In this document: positions 38,727 to 48,851 of the stretch, in pieces
Layout of the letters: every line of letters begins with the position of its first letter
How positions within the stretch are numbered: position 1 is the first letter of the stretch
The notes under the pieces: generated by a model
The model's input: the letters and a program-made list of their open reading frames with translations, nothing else
Database searches by the model: none
What the model was told of the DNA's origin: nothing
Position numbers and translations under genes: made by a program
Assembly: GCA_963700515.1 (NCBI GenBank)
Contig: CAVOXY010000072.1
Coordinates: 416,159-480,158 of the forward strand
Length of the DNA stretch: 64,000 nucleotides
Source of the DNA: JAJRVM01 sp963700515
Lineage (GTDB): Bacteria; Planctomycetota; Planctomycetia; Pirellulales; Pirellulaceae
Direction of reading: 5' to 3'

Positions 38727-39749
38727 ATGATGACCAGCGACACGCAACGCCTGCGAGGCATCTTCACGCCCAATATCGTACCCCTCGACCAACACGGGGA
38801 AATCAACGAATCGGAAACGCGACGCTACGTCGATTGGCTGATCCAACGCGGAGTCCATGGACTCTATCCCAACGGGTCGACCGGCGAGTTCACACGATTC
38901 ACCGCCCCCGAGCGGCGTCGGATCATCGAGATCATTGCCGACCAGACCGCGTCGCGGGTACCGATCCTGGCCGGCGCCGCCGAGGCCAATGTGAGTGAGA
39001 CGATTCGCGCTTGCGAACATTACCACTCGTTGGGTTGCCGAGCCGTGGCCATTGTATCGCCGTTCTACTACAAACTGACTCCCGCCGGCGTCTACGCCTA
39101 TTTCAAGGAGATCGCCGATCGCTCACCGATCGATATCACGCTCTACAATATCCCCATGTTCGCGTCTCCCATCGACGTGCCGACGGTCCGTCGCCTGGCA
39201 GAAGAATGCCCGCGCGTGATCGCCATCAAGGATTCTTCGGGCGACCTCCCGCACATGATGCGGATGATCGCCGAAGTGCGCCCCTGGCGACCCGATTTCA
39301 GTTTCCTGACCGGCTGGGACGCCGCCCTCATGCCGATGCTGCTGATCGGGTGCGACGGCGGCACCAATGCGACCAGCGGCGTCGTCCCCGAAATCACTCG
39401 GAAACTGTATGACCTGACCATGACGCGGCAGTTGGACGCGGCACGCGATCTGCAATATCGCTTACTGCAGCTCTTCGATGCCATGCTCTATTCGGCCGAG
39501 TTTCCCGAAGGCTTTCGAGCGGCATTGCAGTTGCGCGGCATCCAGACCGGCGCTGGACGACAACCCAAGTCGCCCAGCCAGCAATTGGAACTCTCTGCGC
39601 TGGCACGCCAACTACAATGCCTGCTCGCAGCGGAAGGGTTTACGGACCAGCCCGTCGGAGGTTGCCCGATCGATCGCGATGTCGACCCCCAGCAGGTGGC
39701 GCGCATCGTGCAACGGATCGTCACCGAACTGCGCGACCGCAGTTGCTAG
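38727..39749 (+). CDS. DapA/NanA-family aldolase or lyase
   Basis: The 340-residue protein folds like dihydrodipicolinate synthase: 'GVHGLYPNGSTGEFTRFTAPER' (GxxGE/TGE motif), 'ITLYNIP' (catalytic Tyr) and 'RVIAIKDSSGD' (Schiff-base Lys). Typical family length is about 300, so it has roughly 40 extra C-terminal residues. The family includes DapA, N-acetylneuraminate lyase, 2-keto-3-deoxygluconate aldolase and sugar-acid dehydratases, and the sequence does not decide between them. I see no other lysine-pathway gene next to it. ATG 38727 or 38730 can be used; GGAAG precedes. An ACCAATG repeat starts right after it. It is intact. Confidence 0.85.
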   Translation: MMTSDTQRLRGIFTPNIVPLDQHGEINESETRRYVDWLIQRGVHGLYPNGSTGEFTRFTAPERRRIIEIIADQTASRVPILAGAAEANVSETIRACEHYHSLGCRAVAIVSPFYYKLTPAGVYAYFKEIADRSPIDITLYNIPMFASPIDVPTVRRLAEECPRVIAIKDSSGDLPHMMRMIAEVRPWRPDFSFLTGWDAALMPMLLIGCDGGTNATSGVVPEITRKLYDLTMTRQLDAARDLQYRLLQLFDAMLYSAEFPEGFRAALQLRGIQTGAGRQPKSPSQQLELSALARQLQCLLAAEGFTDQPVGGCPIDRDVDPQQVARIVQRIVTELRDRSC

Positions 39750-39756
39750 AACGAAC

Positions 39757-39845
39757 AACCAACAACCAACAACCAATGACCAACAACCAATGACCAATGA
39801 CCAATGACCAATGACCAATGACCAATGACCAACAACCAATGACTA
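39757..39845. repeat. ACCAATG/AACAACC heptamer array after the lyase gene
   Basis: The run has AACAACC units first, then mostly ATGACCA (seven or more copies), ending with AACAACCAATGAC. It lies in the 120-bp convergent gap, directly after the stop at 39747-39749, in a single direction. Confidence 0.9.
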
Positions 39846-39872
39846 GCGATTGTCTTCTGCCCGGACAGCCTC

Positions 39873-40364
39873 TCAAAGGCTGATATAACGCAGAAAGTTG
39901 CGAACCGGCTGCCCGGGCTTGTACAGTTTCGGCTGACCGATCAACCCCCGCCCCAACACATACCCGTCGGGAACCGCGGGAGCGGGTGGAGTGGTGAGGA
40001 TGGGTCGCAGCACACGTACCGGCTCGGAGCCGGGAAGATTCGCGATCGGAGCCGGATACTCAATCACGGTGGTCACGTTCGAATCGTAGCCACGCCATTG
40101 CTGTGGCGTGGGAAGAGGCGTCAGCTGAGACGCTACGGGCACCACGGTGATCGGATCGCGATCAGCCGCCGGCAAGTACATGCGATCGCCGGCCGGCAAA
40201 CAGACCGGTTGGCTGGCGGTATCGGCTGGACTCTGGCAACAGACGGGTGACGCCGTCAGGATAATCGGCTGGACCCGCTCATAGTTCTGTGCTTCGACCG
40301 CAGGGACCGATAACATGCACAACGCCAACACCAGGGAAACCCACATCGCACGGTAACTCCTCAT
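39873..40364 (-). CDS. Secreted Pro-rich hypothetical protein (163 aa)
   Basis: The protein has a signal peptide ('MRSYRAMWVSLVLALCMLSVPAVEA', cleaved before QNY) and a short mature part with many Pro and Val. It has 'CCQSPADTASQPVCLPAGDRM' and ends 'GLIGQPKLYKPGQPVRNFLRYISL'. The conserved-looking C-terminus suggests a small exported planctomycete protein, perhaps an envelope component. I do not recognise a domain. The ATG 40364 gives a standard signal peptide. It is convergent with the lyase gene. Confidence 0.6.
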   Translation of the reverse strand: MRSYRAMWVSLVLALCMLSVPAVEAQNYERVQPIILTASPVCCQSPADTASQPVCLPAGDRMYLPAADRDPITVVPVASQLTPLPTPQQWRGYDSNVTTVIEYPAPIANLPGSEPVRVLRPILTTPPAPAVPDGYVLGRGLIGQPKLYKPGQPVRNFLRYISL

Positions 40365-40664
40365 CGCTGCACCTCAACTCAACAAGTCTCCGATTCAGAT
40401 AACCGGTAGACCTTAACGCAAGCCCCGTGCCGAACGTGTTGATTCAATCGCGGGAAGGGGCATTCGACCACGTTCTTGTCGCGACGTACGATGCATTTTC
40501 TGTTGATTTCAAGGCGTTTTCGTGCATTTTCCTGCCATCCGAGTCACTCCGGTGCGTCTGCCAAACCGCACAGCGACGACCTATTTTGGGCGTGTAATTC
40601 TTACAAGAAGTGAAAACAGACCGTCCGTACGACCGTTGCAATGGACACCGTCAACACGTGCCAC
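40365..40664. other. Intergenic region
   Basis: This 300-bp gap lies upstream of the secreted protein gene and downstream of the antiporter gene (both minus). It has an AT-richer part around 40490-40610. I see no gene or structured repeat. Confidence 0.4.
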
Positions 40665-42284
40665 TCACGCAACTTCCGGTCGTCGGCCGAATAGTCGCAG
40701 CACGAGGATCATGGCGACCAGTCCGACCCATAGCAGCGGCCAGACGGGGAGACCGAAGCCGACGGGCAACGTGCCGCAAAGAATGGAGATGGCGGCCACG
40801 ACCAGCGCGTAAGGGAGCTGCGTCCAGACGTGCGCCACGTGGTTGCAGCCGCTCGATTGCGACGAGAGGACGGTCGTATCGGAGATCGGTGAACAATGGT
40901 CGCCAAAGATGGCCCCCGCTAACACGCTGCCGATCGAAGCAATCAGCAGCGGTGCATACGGATCGGTCGTCCCTGTTTGAGCTTCCATCATGCGGTACGT
41001 CGCTCCCACGACGATCGGCATCAAAATCGCCATCGTCCCCCAGCTGGTGCCCGTCGAGAATGCCACGAAGGACGAGAGGATGAACACGATCGTCGGCATC
41101 CACCGCACATCAATCGAACTCTGCAGCAGCCCCCCCAGATACTTTCCCGTACCCAAGTACTGCTCGCCCGTAATCCCGGAGATGGCCCAGGCCAGCCACA
41201 GGATGGTCAAGGCGGGGAGCACCAAACGAGCTCCGTCGAAAGCCGCTTCGCGCGACTGCGCAAAAGTCAGGATTCCCTGCAGAGCAGCCATGAGCACGGC
41301 AACCAACAAACCGGCCAGCGAGCCGTACACGAGTGCCAGATAGGAATCGCCGTTGTTGAAGAACTGGATCAGCGAGGACCCTGAAACATCGGCGGTCAGC
41401 GCACCGCTGGCTTTGTGCGCACCGCTGGCTTTGAGCGCACCGGTCAACAACAACAGCCAAACGGTCACGCTCAACGTGACGAGCACCGGCACCACCGCGT
41501 TATACCAGCGATGCGGGACATCTGCCGCGATGGCGGGCGGATCGCCGCTCGGCATCGCGGACGAATCCAGCGCGTCGTGCAAGGCCCGTCGTTCGGCCTG
41601 CAGCATGGGGCCGAAATCGCGTCCCAGCAGGGCCACCAAAGGCACAAACATCAGCGCCCACAACACGTAGAATCGATACGGAATCGTCGCCACAAACACG
41701 CTGAAACCATCGACCGTACCCCCTGGCAAGTCGAGACTGTTCAAGCCGGTCTGAATATAGGAGATCTCGCCGGCTACCCAGGTCGAGATAACGGCCAGTC
41801 CCGCCACGGGAGCGGCGGTCGAGTCGACCAGATAGGCCAGTTTCTCGCGCGAGATCCGCAGCCGATCGGTCAGTGGCCGCATGGTGTTACCGAGCAACAA
41901 CGTGTTGGCGTAGTCATCGATGAAAATCAAGAGCCCCAACACCCAAGTCAGCATCTGCCCGCTGCGCCGCGTGCGTGCCCACGGGGTAAGTGACCTCACG
42001 ACACCATGCATCCCTCCCATGCGATGAATCACTCCGATCATCGCCCCCATCAGAGCCGTAAACGTGAAAACGCGAATGTGATCGGGCTGACAGAGACTCG
42101 CCCACAGATGCGTCTCCAACAGATCCGCGACGGCCGTCAGCGGATTCCAGCTGGCGGACCAGTCTTTCAGAATCAGAACACCAATCGCCGACCCGAGTAA
42201 CAGTGATGCGATCACACGGCGCGTGACAATTGCCAGCCCAATGGCCACCAGCGGCGGCACCAGACTCCACCATCCGTAACCCAT
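40665..42284 (-). CDS. NhaC-family Na+/H+ antiporter
   Basis: The 539-residue protein is polytopic (about 12 helices) and has NhaC-type sequence: 'LLIFIDDYANTLLLGNTMRPLTDR', 'YLVDSTAAPVAGLAVISTWVAGEISY' and 'FVAFSTGTSWGTMAILMPI'. These three segments are hallmarks of the NhaC/ArsB-like antiporter group. It exchanges Na+ (or an organic cation) for H+ across the inner membrane. A loop after a central helix has a small 18-bp DNA repeat (encoding ALKASGAHKASGAL, near 41396-41440) that looks recent. Start ATG 42284. It is intact. Confidence 0.88.
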   Translation of the reverse strand: MGYGWWSLVPPLVAIGLAIVTRRVIASLLLGSAIGVLILKDWSASWNPLTAVADLLETHLWASLCQPDHIRVFTFTALMGAMIGVIHRMGGMHGVVRSLTPWARTRRSGQMLTWVLGLLIFIDDYANTLLLGNTMRPLTDRLRISREKLAYLVDSTAAPVAGLAVISTWVAGEISYIQTGLNSLDLPGGTVDGFSVFVATIPYRFYVLWALMFVPLVALLGRDFGPMLQAERRALHDALDSSAMPSGDPPAIAADVPHRWYNAVVPVLVTLSVTVWLLLLTGALKASGAHKASGALTADVSGSSLIQFFNNGDSYLALVYGSLAGLLVAVLMAALQGILTFAQSREAAFDGARLVLPALTILWLAWAISGITGEQYLGTGKYLGGLLQSSIDVRWMPTIVFILSSFVAFSTGTSWGTMAILMPIVVGATYRMMEAQTGTTDPYAPLLIASIGSVLAGAIFGDHCSPISDTTVLSSQSSGCNHVAHVWTQLPYALVVAAISILCGTLPVGFGLPVWPLLWVGLVAMILVLRLFGRRPEVA

Positions 42285-42351
42285 GACGTTTCCTCATCCC
42301 TCGCCCGCTTGCGGCTTGTTGACTCAGTCGTGGGACAGGCTTCTAGTCCAC

Positions 42352-43950
42352 TCACACAACGCTCCGCTGGCCCGCCTGCAGCGCGTCCGGCACGCCCAGA
42401 GGAAGATGCAGCACGAAGGTGGTACCTTGCCTGGGCTGGCTGATCACGTCGATGCGTCCGCCGTGTAAGGTCACGACACGCCAGCACTTGGACAGCCCCA
42501 GCCCCAAGCCACGCCCCGCTTCCCGCCCAGAGAAGAACGGATCGAACAGATGCCGCCGCACGCGCGGAGGTATCCCGGGACCGGTGTCGCGAATTTCGAT
42601 CCGTGCCCACCCGTGCAGCTCGTCGGGTGCAGGCCCAGAGGGTCTCACCGTGAGCTCCAATTCCCCCTCGGCGCCGAGCGCTTGCAGAGCGTTGACACAC
42701 ACGGCGCGAATCGCCATGGCCAACTGCGTGGCGTCCGCCGATACGATCAACGGGTCGATACGGTTGGTGCAGCGGAGCTGCGTTCCCTGCAACCGCGCCT
42801 CCTCGGCCAGTTCGGCAGCCACACTGCTGACCAGCTGTACCAGGTCGAGATCATGCCGCACCAGTTCGGGCGGTCGCGCAAAGAGCATCATGTCGGCGAT
42901 CATCTCGTTCGCGCGAAACGCTTGCGTGTTGATGATCGCCAGCATGCGGCGTCGCTCCGGATCGGGCTCTTCCGACAGCAAGGCCTGAGCGCGGGTGGAG
43001 ATATTGGCCAACGGATTGTTGATCTCGTGGCTGGCCCCGTAGGCCAATTCGCCCAGCGATGCGAGCCGCTCGTGCTCCAACGTGCGCTGGAAATCGTGCT
43101 CCAGTTGCCCGAGCCTGCGGAGCCTGTCGGTCAATCCGACCAACAGATGTCGACTGGCGTCCACCACTTTCCCGCTGGTCTGCCAGCGGCGGCGCGCCAG
43201 CAGGGCCTCGGTCACGTCGATATCCGCCACCCGCCGGCCTCGGCGGCCCGACTCCCGCCACAACTTCGTGGCACGAGCCACCTGCTGCACCGTGGCACGC
43301 CGCGCAGGGCGCGCACGTTCGCGGAGCAATTGGACCAGCCAATCGGGCAGACAGCCTGGCTGCTGCCTGGTCACCGAAACACGGGGCCCACAACTGCGCA
43401 GCCATTCGGGGGCGTTGTGGAGCAAGCCAAACAGAAATGCTTCGGCCGCGACCGCGTCGTCCGCCACGGCGTCCGCCGCCAGTGTGGCCACCGCTACCGC
43501 ATCCGCCGCCAACTCACGCCAGCGGACCGGCACATCTCGCGCCGCCGGCGGCTCAGCCAGCTCGGCTGGCGACCAATGCAGTAACTGTAATGCATGCCGA
43601 GCAAACCATTGTGCCAGATCCATGACACAGCGCGGTCCACCACCGCTCGGACCTGGATTCCCCGGAGTTACGTTCCCCGCCGCTGCATCGACGGCAGCGG
43701 CCACCGTCCCCGCCGAGCTGCCTGCCACGGTGCCGCTCCAGGTACCCGCGGCGCAGGCAGCCCACAGCGTCAAAGAAGGATCGACCGACATCAACTCGGC
43801 CACCAGCGTGTCACGCTCCGCCGGGTCGCCAATTAACAGCACGCGCACCAGTTCAAACGTGGCGTAATCGCAGAGCGGTAAACGCCAGGACGACGAACCG
43901 GCTCGCAGGCGAGGCAACCGTGGTATCTGACTGGCCGGCGGCTTGCTCAC
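42352..43950 (-). CDS. Sensor histidine kinase
   Basis: The 532-residue protein has an N-terminal region of about 300 residues with no recognisable transmembrane helix. The C-terminus has a histidine kinase core: H-box 'LASLGELAYGASHEINNPLAN' (His is the phosphate site), an N-box around 'CVNALQAL', G1 'EIRDTGPGIPP' and G2 'GRGLGLGLSKCWRVV'. The N-terminus has an Ala-rich, possibly helical section. It looks soluble. GTG 43950 is the start, about 30 bases after the response regulator gene, so the two form a two-component pair in one transcription unit. The signal is unknown. It is intact. Confidence 0.88.
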   Translation of the reverse strand: MSKPPASQIPRLPRLRAGSSSWRLPLCDYATFELVRVLLIGDPAERDTLVAELMSVDPSLTLWAACAAGTWSGTVAGSSAGTVAAAVDAAAGNVTPGNPGPSGGGPRCVMDLAQWFARHALQLLHWSPAELAEPPAARDVPVRWRELAADAVAVATLAADAVADDAVAAEAFLFGLLHNAPEWLRSCGPRVSVTRQQPGCLPDWLVQLLRERARPARRATVQQVARATKLWRESGRRGRRVADIDVTEALLARRRWQTSGKVVDASRHLLVGLTDRLRRLGQLEHDFQRTLEHERLASLGELAYGASHEINNPLANISTRAQALLSEEPDPERRRMLAIINTQAFRANEMIADMMLFARPPELVRHDLDLVQLVSSVAAELAEEARLQGTQLRCTNRIDPLIVSADATQLAMAIRAVCVNALQALGAEGELELTVRPSGPAPDELHGWARIEIRDTGPGIPPRVRRHLFDPFFSGREAGRGLGLGLSKCWRVVTLHGGRIDVISQPRQGTTFVLHLPLGVPDALQAGQRSVV

Positions 43951-43981
43951 CCGATGTCTCCCGGAGTTCGCCCCGACACGC

Positions 43982-44570
43982 TCAGCCGGTCACCGCGCGC
44001 TCCATTTCCAGCAGGTCGCAGGCTCGATCCAGCAGGCGATCGACCGTGAACGGCTTGTGCATGAAGTCGTCCGCGCCGGCAGCCTTCAAATCGGCCACCT
44101 TCCCCTGCTCGACCATCCCGGAAATGCAGATGATCTTGACCGCCTCGAGCGAGCTGTCGCTGCGCACACGCTGGCAAACCTCCTTGCCATTGATGTCGGG
44201 CAGCATCACATCCAGCACCACCAGGTCCGGACGAAACTCCTTGACGAGCATTCCTGCATCGAATCCGTTGTTGGCTAAGCGGACGTCGAACCGACCGTCC
44301 CGCTCGAACACGTCCGCCAAGCAGTTCCACCAGCTCTTCGTCGTCGTCGACGATCAAGACCTTGCGTTTCCCACTCTCCAAGGCGTCCGTAGGGATACCG
44401 TTGTCCCGCATGAACGCGAAAAGCTGATCACGAGGAATCCTGCGGAATCGGCTGCCGGGGACTCGAAATCCCTTCAACGACCCGTTGTCGAAACAACGAA
44501 TAATCGTCTGCTGGCTAACCTTGCAAATCTTCGCCGCTTCACCGGTTGTAAAGACAGTTTTCGTAGACAT
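43982..44570 (-). CDS. Response regulator with N-terminal excisionase-type HTH and C-terminal receiver (frameshift)
   Basis: The N-terminal 55 residues are a small MerR/excisionase-like DNA-binding domain: 'TTGEAAKICKVSQQTIIRCFDNGSLKGFRVPGSRFRRIPRDQL'. A linker leads to a receiver: 'KVLIVDDDEELVELL', phospho-Asp in 'LVVLDVMLPDINGKEV' and the conserved Lys near 'MHKPF'. The frame breaks near 44322; dropping one T joins VELL to ADVFERD. The order HTH-receiver is the reverse of the usual receiver-HTH. It precedes the histidine kinase and is likely its target. ATG 44570 has a GAGGAGGG site upstream. Confidence 0.82.
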
Positions 44571-45078
44571 GGCGATGAACCATCCCTCCTCATCGATGGC
44601 CGGACTAGCGTGCTCGAAGGTCTGCTCTTTTCAGCTGGTAATCCACGGACTTACCAGAACCCCCGTACTTCCGTGGTATGCCACGTCGCTGCTGAGCCCC
44701 TAGCTCCCTCGTTAGTTAAGTTCCGCGGTGTACGTAAATAGCACACCTCCCTGAACCGCATTCATTTGGCAAGTTCGTCCGGTTCTTCCAAGATTACCGA
44801 ATTTGCCAACCGGAGAGATTATACAACTCTGGGAAGAACAGTCAAGATTGATACATACAGCGTAAGTCATTGCTAAACAATCGACTTACAGCACAAAATG
44901 CGGAAACACGCCAAAATGCCTGTCAGGAAATGGGGGTCCGACAACGCTCTGGCGCGGGATCGCTCCCTCTCCGCGCTGGACTGCGCTGCAGCGTGGACAT
45001 GCTGGCGTTGGCTCACGGCGATACGTCGACGTGCCCTCTCGGTCAACTCACTCGGAATCAGTGCGCGACACATGGCGA
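44571..45078. other. Intergenic region upstream of the two-component pair
   Basis: This stretch lies between the end of mnmG (minus) and the start of the response regulator gene (minus). It contains an AT-rich block at 44770-44880, the only strong one in the window. It is the probable promoter region of the two-component genes. I see no gene. Confidence 0.5.
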
Positions 45079-46928
45079 TCAGCTGCGATGCTCGAGATAG
45101 GTCAGCAGCAGGGCGATGTCAGCCGGAGTAATCCCGCTGATGCGACTGGCCTGATCGACACTCACGGGCCGGATTTTGGCCAGCTTCTGGCGTGCTTCGG
45201 TACGCAGATGGACGAGCCGCAGGTAGTCGAAGTCGGCGGGAATGCGTTTCTTGGCCAACCGCTGCTGGCGTTCGACCTGCTGCAACTGACGTTCGACGTA
45301 GCCAGCATACTTCACATCGATCACGATTTGCTCGACCACTTCCGGGCGAACCGAAGCGAGTTCGGGCGTCCGAGACACGAGATCTTCCCAAGTCACTTCG
45401 GGGCGACGCAGGATTTTGGTGAACGTCACGCCCTCTGCACGACGCGAGTCCAGCAGTTGCCGGCGTGGCTTGGATTTCTTCTTCTTTGCGCTGCAGACGG
45501 TGCCAGCGGTGCTCGTCGACGAGACCGACCTGACGCCCGATGTGGGTCAAACGCCGATCGGCGTTGTCTTGCCGCAGCAGCAAGCGATACTCCGCTCGGC
45601 TGGTGAACATCCGATACGGCTCGTCCACTCCGCGGGTGACCAGATCGTCGATCATCACGCCGATGTACGCCTGGTCGCGACCCAGCACCAGCGGCTCCGC
45701 GCTCGGCCAGGGCCAAGCGCGGCATTGGCACCGGCCAGCAGGCCTTGCGCGGCGGCTTCTTCGTACCCGGTGGTGCCGTTGATCTGGCCGGCGAAATAGA
45801 GGCCGGACACGATCTTGCGTTTCCAGCGACGGCAGCAACTGATCGGGCGGGACAATAGTCGTATTCGACGGCGTAGCCGTACCGCATGATCTGGGCCTGT
45901 TCCAGGCCCGGGAATCAGCCGGAACATGGCGTCCTGCACGTCGCGCGGCAGGCTGGTCGGAGATTCCGTTGACGTAGACTTCGCAGCGTGTGGCGGCCTT
46001 CCGGTTCCAGAAACAGCTGATGCGACTGCTCGTCGGCGAACCGCACGACTTTGTCTTCGATCGACGGGCAGTAGCGCGGTCCGCTCGTTTGAATCTGCCC
46101 GCTGTACATCGGCGCGCGATGCAGATTCGCGCGAATCAGTTCGTGGACGGCCGCGATTGGTGTGCGTGATCCAGCAGGGCAGCTGCTCGACGTCGAGCCG
46201 ATCGGTCAGGAACGAGAACGGCTGCGGCTGCTTCGTCGCCCGGCTGCTCTTCGGTCTGCGCGATAGTCGATGGTGCGGCCATTGAGTCGCGCCGGCGTGC
46301 CGGTCTTGAATCGCTCGACCTGCGAATCCCAGCCGCTGCAGCGCCGCGCTGATCCCGCCGTGGTCCCCTCGCCGGCCCGACCGCCCGGCCGTCTTGGCTT
46401 CGCCGGTGTGCATCAGGGCCTGCAGGAAGGTGCCGGTGGTCAGGATCACGGCCGGCGCACGATAGACCGCGCCGCCGCGCACGCGCACGCCCCGCACGAC
46501 TGCGCGACGTCTGGCGTCGCCGCGATGCTCGGATCGAGCAAGATCTTCGACCGTCTCCTGCCGCAAGGCCAAGGTTCGGCTGCAATTCGACGAGCCGTTT
46601 GATCTCCTGCTGATAGGCTCGCTTGTCGGCCTGTGCCCGGGGGCTGTGCATCGCCGGCCCTTTGCGGCGGTTGAGCAGGCGGAACTGAATGCCCGTGGCG
46701 TCGATCGCTCGGCCCATCGCGCCGCCCAGCGCGTCGATTTCGCGGACGATCTGCCCCTTGGCCACTCCGCCGATGGCCGGATTGCAGCTCATCTGGGCGA
46801 CCGTGTCGAGATTGGTCGTCAGCAGCGCCGACCTGGGCCCCCATCCGCGCAGCGGCCAACGCCGCTTCGGTCCCCGCGTGCCCGGCACCGACCACCACCA
46901 CATCGTACTCGTACTCGATCTCACTCAT
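45079..46928 (-). CDS. mnmG: tRNA uridine-5-carboxymethylaminomethyl modification enzyme MnmG/GidA (many frameshifts)
   Basis: Read across frames this is MnmG: N-terminal FAD fold 'YDVVVVGAGHAGTEAALAAARMGAQV', then 'TVAQMSCNPAIGGVAKGQIVREIDALGG', 'FKTGTPARLNG', 'PRYCPSIEDKVVRF', 'GLYFAGQINGTTGYEEAAAQGLLAGANAA', 'EPYRMFTSRAEYRLLLRQDNADRRL' and the C-terminal 'DQASRISGITPADIALLL'. Its length, about 616 residues, is normal. MnmG with MnmE modifies U34 of certain tRNAs and is a conserved housekeeping gene. At least eight single-base lesions break it (for example an extra G in GTCGGCG near 46827), so it cannot make protein as read. This is the strongest sign of assembly error. Start ATG 46928. Confidence 0.9.
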
Positions 46929-47097
46929 CCACGGCTCTGCCAACTTCCGACACCATGCGACGCACACGTTCCCGGCAACGCAGCAAATCATAGTGGCGCA
47001 AGTGGGGGAATTGAAGAAGCCCGCACCGCTGAGCATAATGCGCGGGTTTGATGAACCTCTCATTACTTTCCAGGCACGCCCAGGCAAGGGAGAAATC

Positions 47098-48360
47098 GTG
47101 AACGCAAAGCGGACCTCCGGTACGATCGTGGCGATCCTCGTAGCAGCGTTAATCCAGACTCCCCCGTTGCCCGGCAGTGAAGTCGACAATGGCCCCAGTT
47201 GGCCTGAGTTTCACGGCCCCGGCCGGACGAACATCTCCCCGGAGAACAGGCCTCCTCAAGAGATGGCCCGAGGGTGGACCGCCACTGGTCTGGAAGTTCT
47301 CGAGTGCGGAACAGGGTATTCGGGAGTGGCGATCGCCCAGGGGATGATCTTCACGGCCGGTGACTTCGGCGCCGTGGAGATGCTCTTGGCCTTCGACTTG
47401 GACGGCAAGTTGTTGTGGAAATCACCCAACGGCGAAGCCTGGGGCATGGCGAGCCCCGGGTCGCGCACGACGCCGACCTACGACGATGGCACGCTGTATC
47501 AGATGAATCCCACCGGCAGGCTGGCGGCCTTTGACGCGCAGTCGGGCAAATCCCTGTGGGCCGTCGATCTCAAGTCCGAGTTCGACGCGAAATACGGCGT
47601 CTGGGCGCTCGCCGAGAATGTGATCGTGGATGGCGGAAAGGTCCTGTGCATGCCCGGCGGTCCCAAAGGCCGCGTCGTCGCCCTCGATAAACGGACCGGC
47701 AAGACGCTCTGGGCCAATACGGAGATCGAGCACTCGGCGGCGTACTGCTCGCCCGTCATCGTGACGCACGCCGGTGTGCGACAGTTGATCACCATGACTC
47801 AGAAGTCGGTGGTGGGCGTGGACGTCGAGACGGGGAAACTCGTTTGGTCCGCGCCTTTCGTCCCCACGTCCCCGCAGAACGCGCTGACGCCGGTCTTCCA
47901 CGACGGCTATGTGTTTGTGGCCTGCGGCCACTCGACCGGCGGCACGCTCATGAAGATCGAACCGGATGCGCGTACTGCGTCGACCGTGTGGCATCGCGAG
48001 GACCTGGACAACTGCCACGGCGGCGCCATCCTCGTGGATGGAAAGCTCTTTGGCAGCGGATGCCGGCTGGGCGGAAAGAACTTCTACTGCGTCGACTTCC
48101 TGACAGGCAAGACCATCAAGCTCGATAAGACGCTCGGCAAGGTCGGCATCACCTGCGCCGACGAGATGATCTATTGCCTCAACCACCAGGGGACGATGTC
48201 CCTGTTGGCCGTCACGGCCGATGGGTTCGACGTGGTCAGTCAATTCAACCTGAAAAGGAAGCCCGCCAATTCCTACCTCGCGCATCCGGTCGTCTGCGGC
48301 GGAAGGCTGTATCTCCGCTGTGATGAGGATCTGTACGCCTACGACATCCGCGCGAAATGA
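47098..48360 (+). CDS. Secreted PQQ-like beta-propeller protein, BamB-like
   Basis: The protein has 420 residues from GTG 47098, with GGGAG 5 bases upstream; a longer frame from 46993 lacks this. It has a short signal peptide ('VAILVAALIQTPPLPGSEV') and then several propeller blades of the PQQ-like type ('LDGKLLWKSPNG', 'QSGKSLWAVDLK', 'RTGKTLWANTEIEHSAAYCSPVI', 'ETGKLVWSAPF', ending 'LYLRCDEDLYAYDIRAK'). This group acts as a periplasmic binding scaffold; planctomycetes carry many. Quinone binding is not shown. It starts 170 bases after mnmG, divergent. It is intact. Confidence 0.82.
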   Translation: MNAKRTSGTIVAILVAALIQTPPLPGSEVDNGPSWPEFHGPGRTNISPENRPPQEMARGWTATGLEVLECGTGYSGVAIAQGMIFTAGDFGAVEMLLAFDLDGKLLWKSPNGEAWGMASPGSRTTPTYDDGTLYQMNPTGRLAAFDAQSGKSLWAVDLKSEFDAKYGVWALAENVIVDGGKVLCMPGGPKGRVVALDKRTGKTLWANTEIEHSAAYCSPVIVTHAGVRQLITMTQKSVVGVDVETGKLVWSAPFVPTSPQNALTPVFHDGYVFVACGHSTGGTLMKIEPDARTASTVWHREDLDNCHGGAILVDGKLFGSGCRLGGKNFYCVDFLTGKTIKLDKTLGKVGITCADEMIYCLNHQGTMSLLAVTADGFDVVSQFNLKRKPANSYLAHPVVCGGRLYLRCDEDLYAYDIRAK

Positions 48361-48419
48361 GCGGCTGAAAAGCCGGTTTCGGCGGCGAATGTCTCCCAGC
48401 TTTCTCCGTTCCACATGAT

Positions 48420-48851
48420 TGCCCGCTCGCAGGGGACGAAACCCCGTGGAAGACGTCAGCTGCCCGGCGACAACTTCGCTGTGCATGAACACCGTGCATT
48501 GGCAGCCCAGGTCGGAGGGCGTGGTGGACGCGGCTGCAAGACGCGAAAACTCGTCCACGATCGCCACGCCCAAATGGTCTGCCTGCTCCTCCAGGAACGA
48601 TCCGGTGCCAGCCGCGCAGATTTTGTTCATCACGAAGTCATCGATATGCCCGTCCCGGACGTGGATGTATTTCGAGTCCTGGCCGCCGATCTCGAAGATC
48701 GTGTCGACATCCGGCGCGATCTCGACCGCGCCGCGCAGCTGGCACGTGATCTCGTTCTTGACCAGGTCCGCACCCAGCAAGTGCCCATCTGAGTCGACGA
48801 GCGCAGCTTGACCGCGACAGATCCGATATCGATACCGAGAGCGTGAGGCAT
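48420..48851 (-). pseudogene. Remnant of a BadF/BadG/BcrA/BcrD (acyl-CoA dehydratase activase) ATPase
   Basis: The start reads MPHALGIDIGSVAVKL. After a frame change come 'LLGADLVKNE', 'DTIFEIGGQDSKYIHV', 'DDFVMNKICAAGTGSFLEEQADHLGV' and 'CQCTVFMHSEVVAGQ'. These are the ATP-binding signatures of the activase family. Compared with normal members (about 260 residues), roughly 40 residues are missing between 'LGADLV' and the 'GAVEI' section, and the C-terminal half after 'SEVV' is absent. It is therefore truncated and deleted internally. The antisense overlap with the propeller gene is only apparent, because its frame continues by chance into that gene. Confidence 0.68.

Noticed and set aside
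38727..39749. Lysine pathway dapA
   Set aside because: The family has many activities, the protein is longer than DapA and no other lysine gene is near.
47422..48780. Very long minus-strand frame starting in the activase remnant
   Set aside because: Only the first part (to about 48420) matches the activase. The rest is antisense to the propeller gene at 47098.
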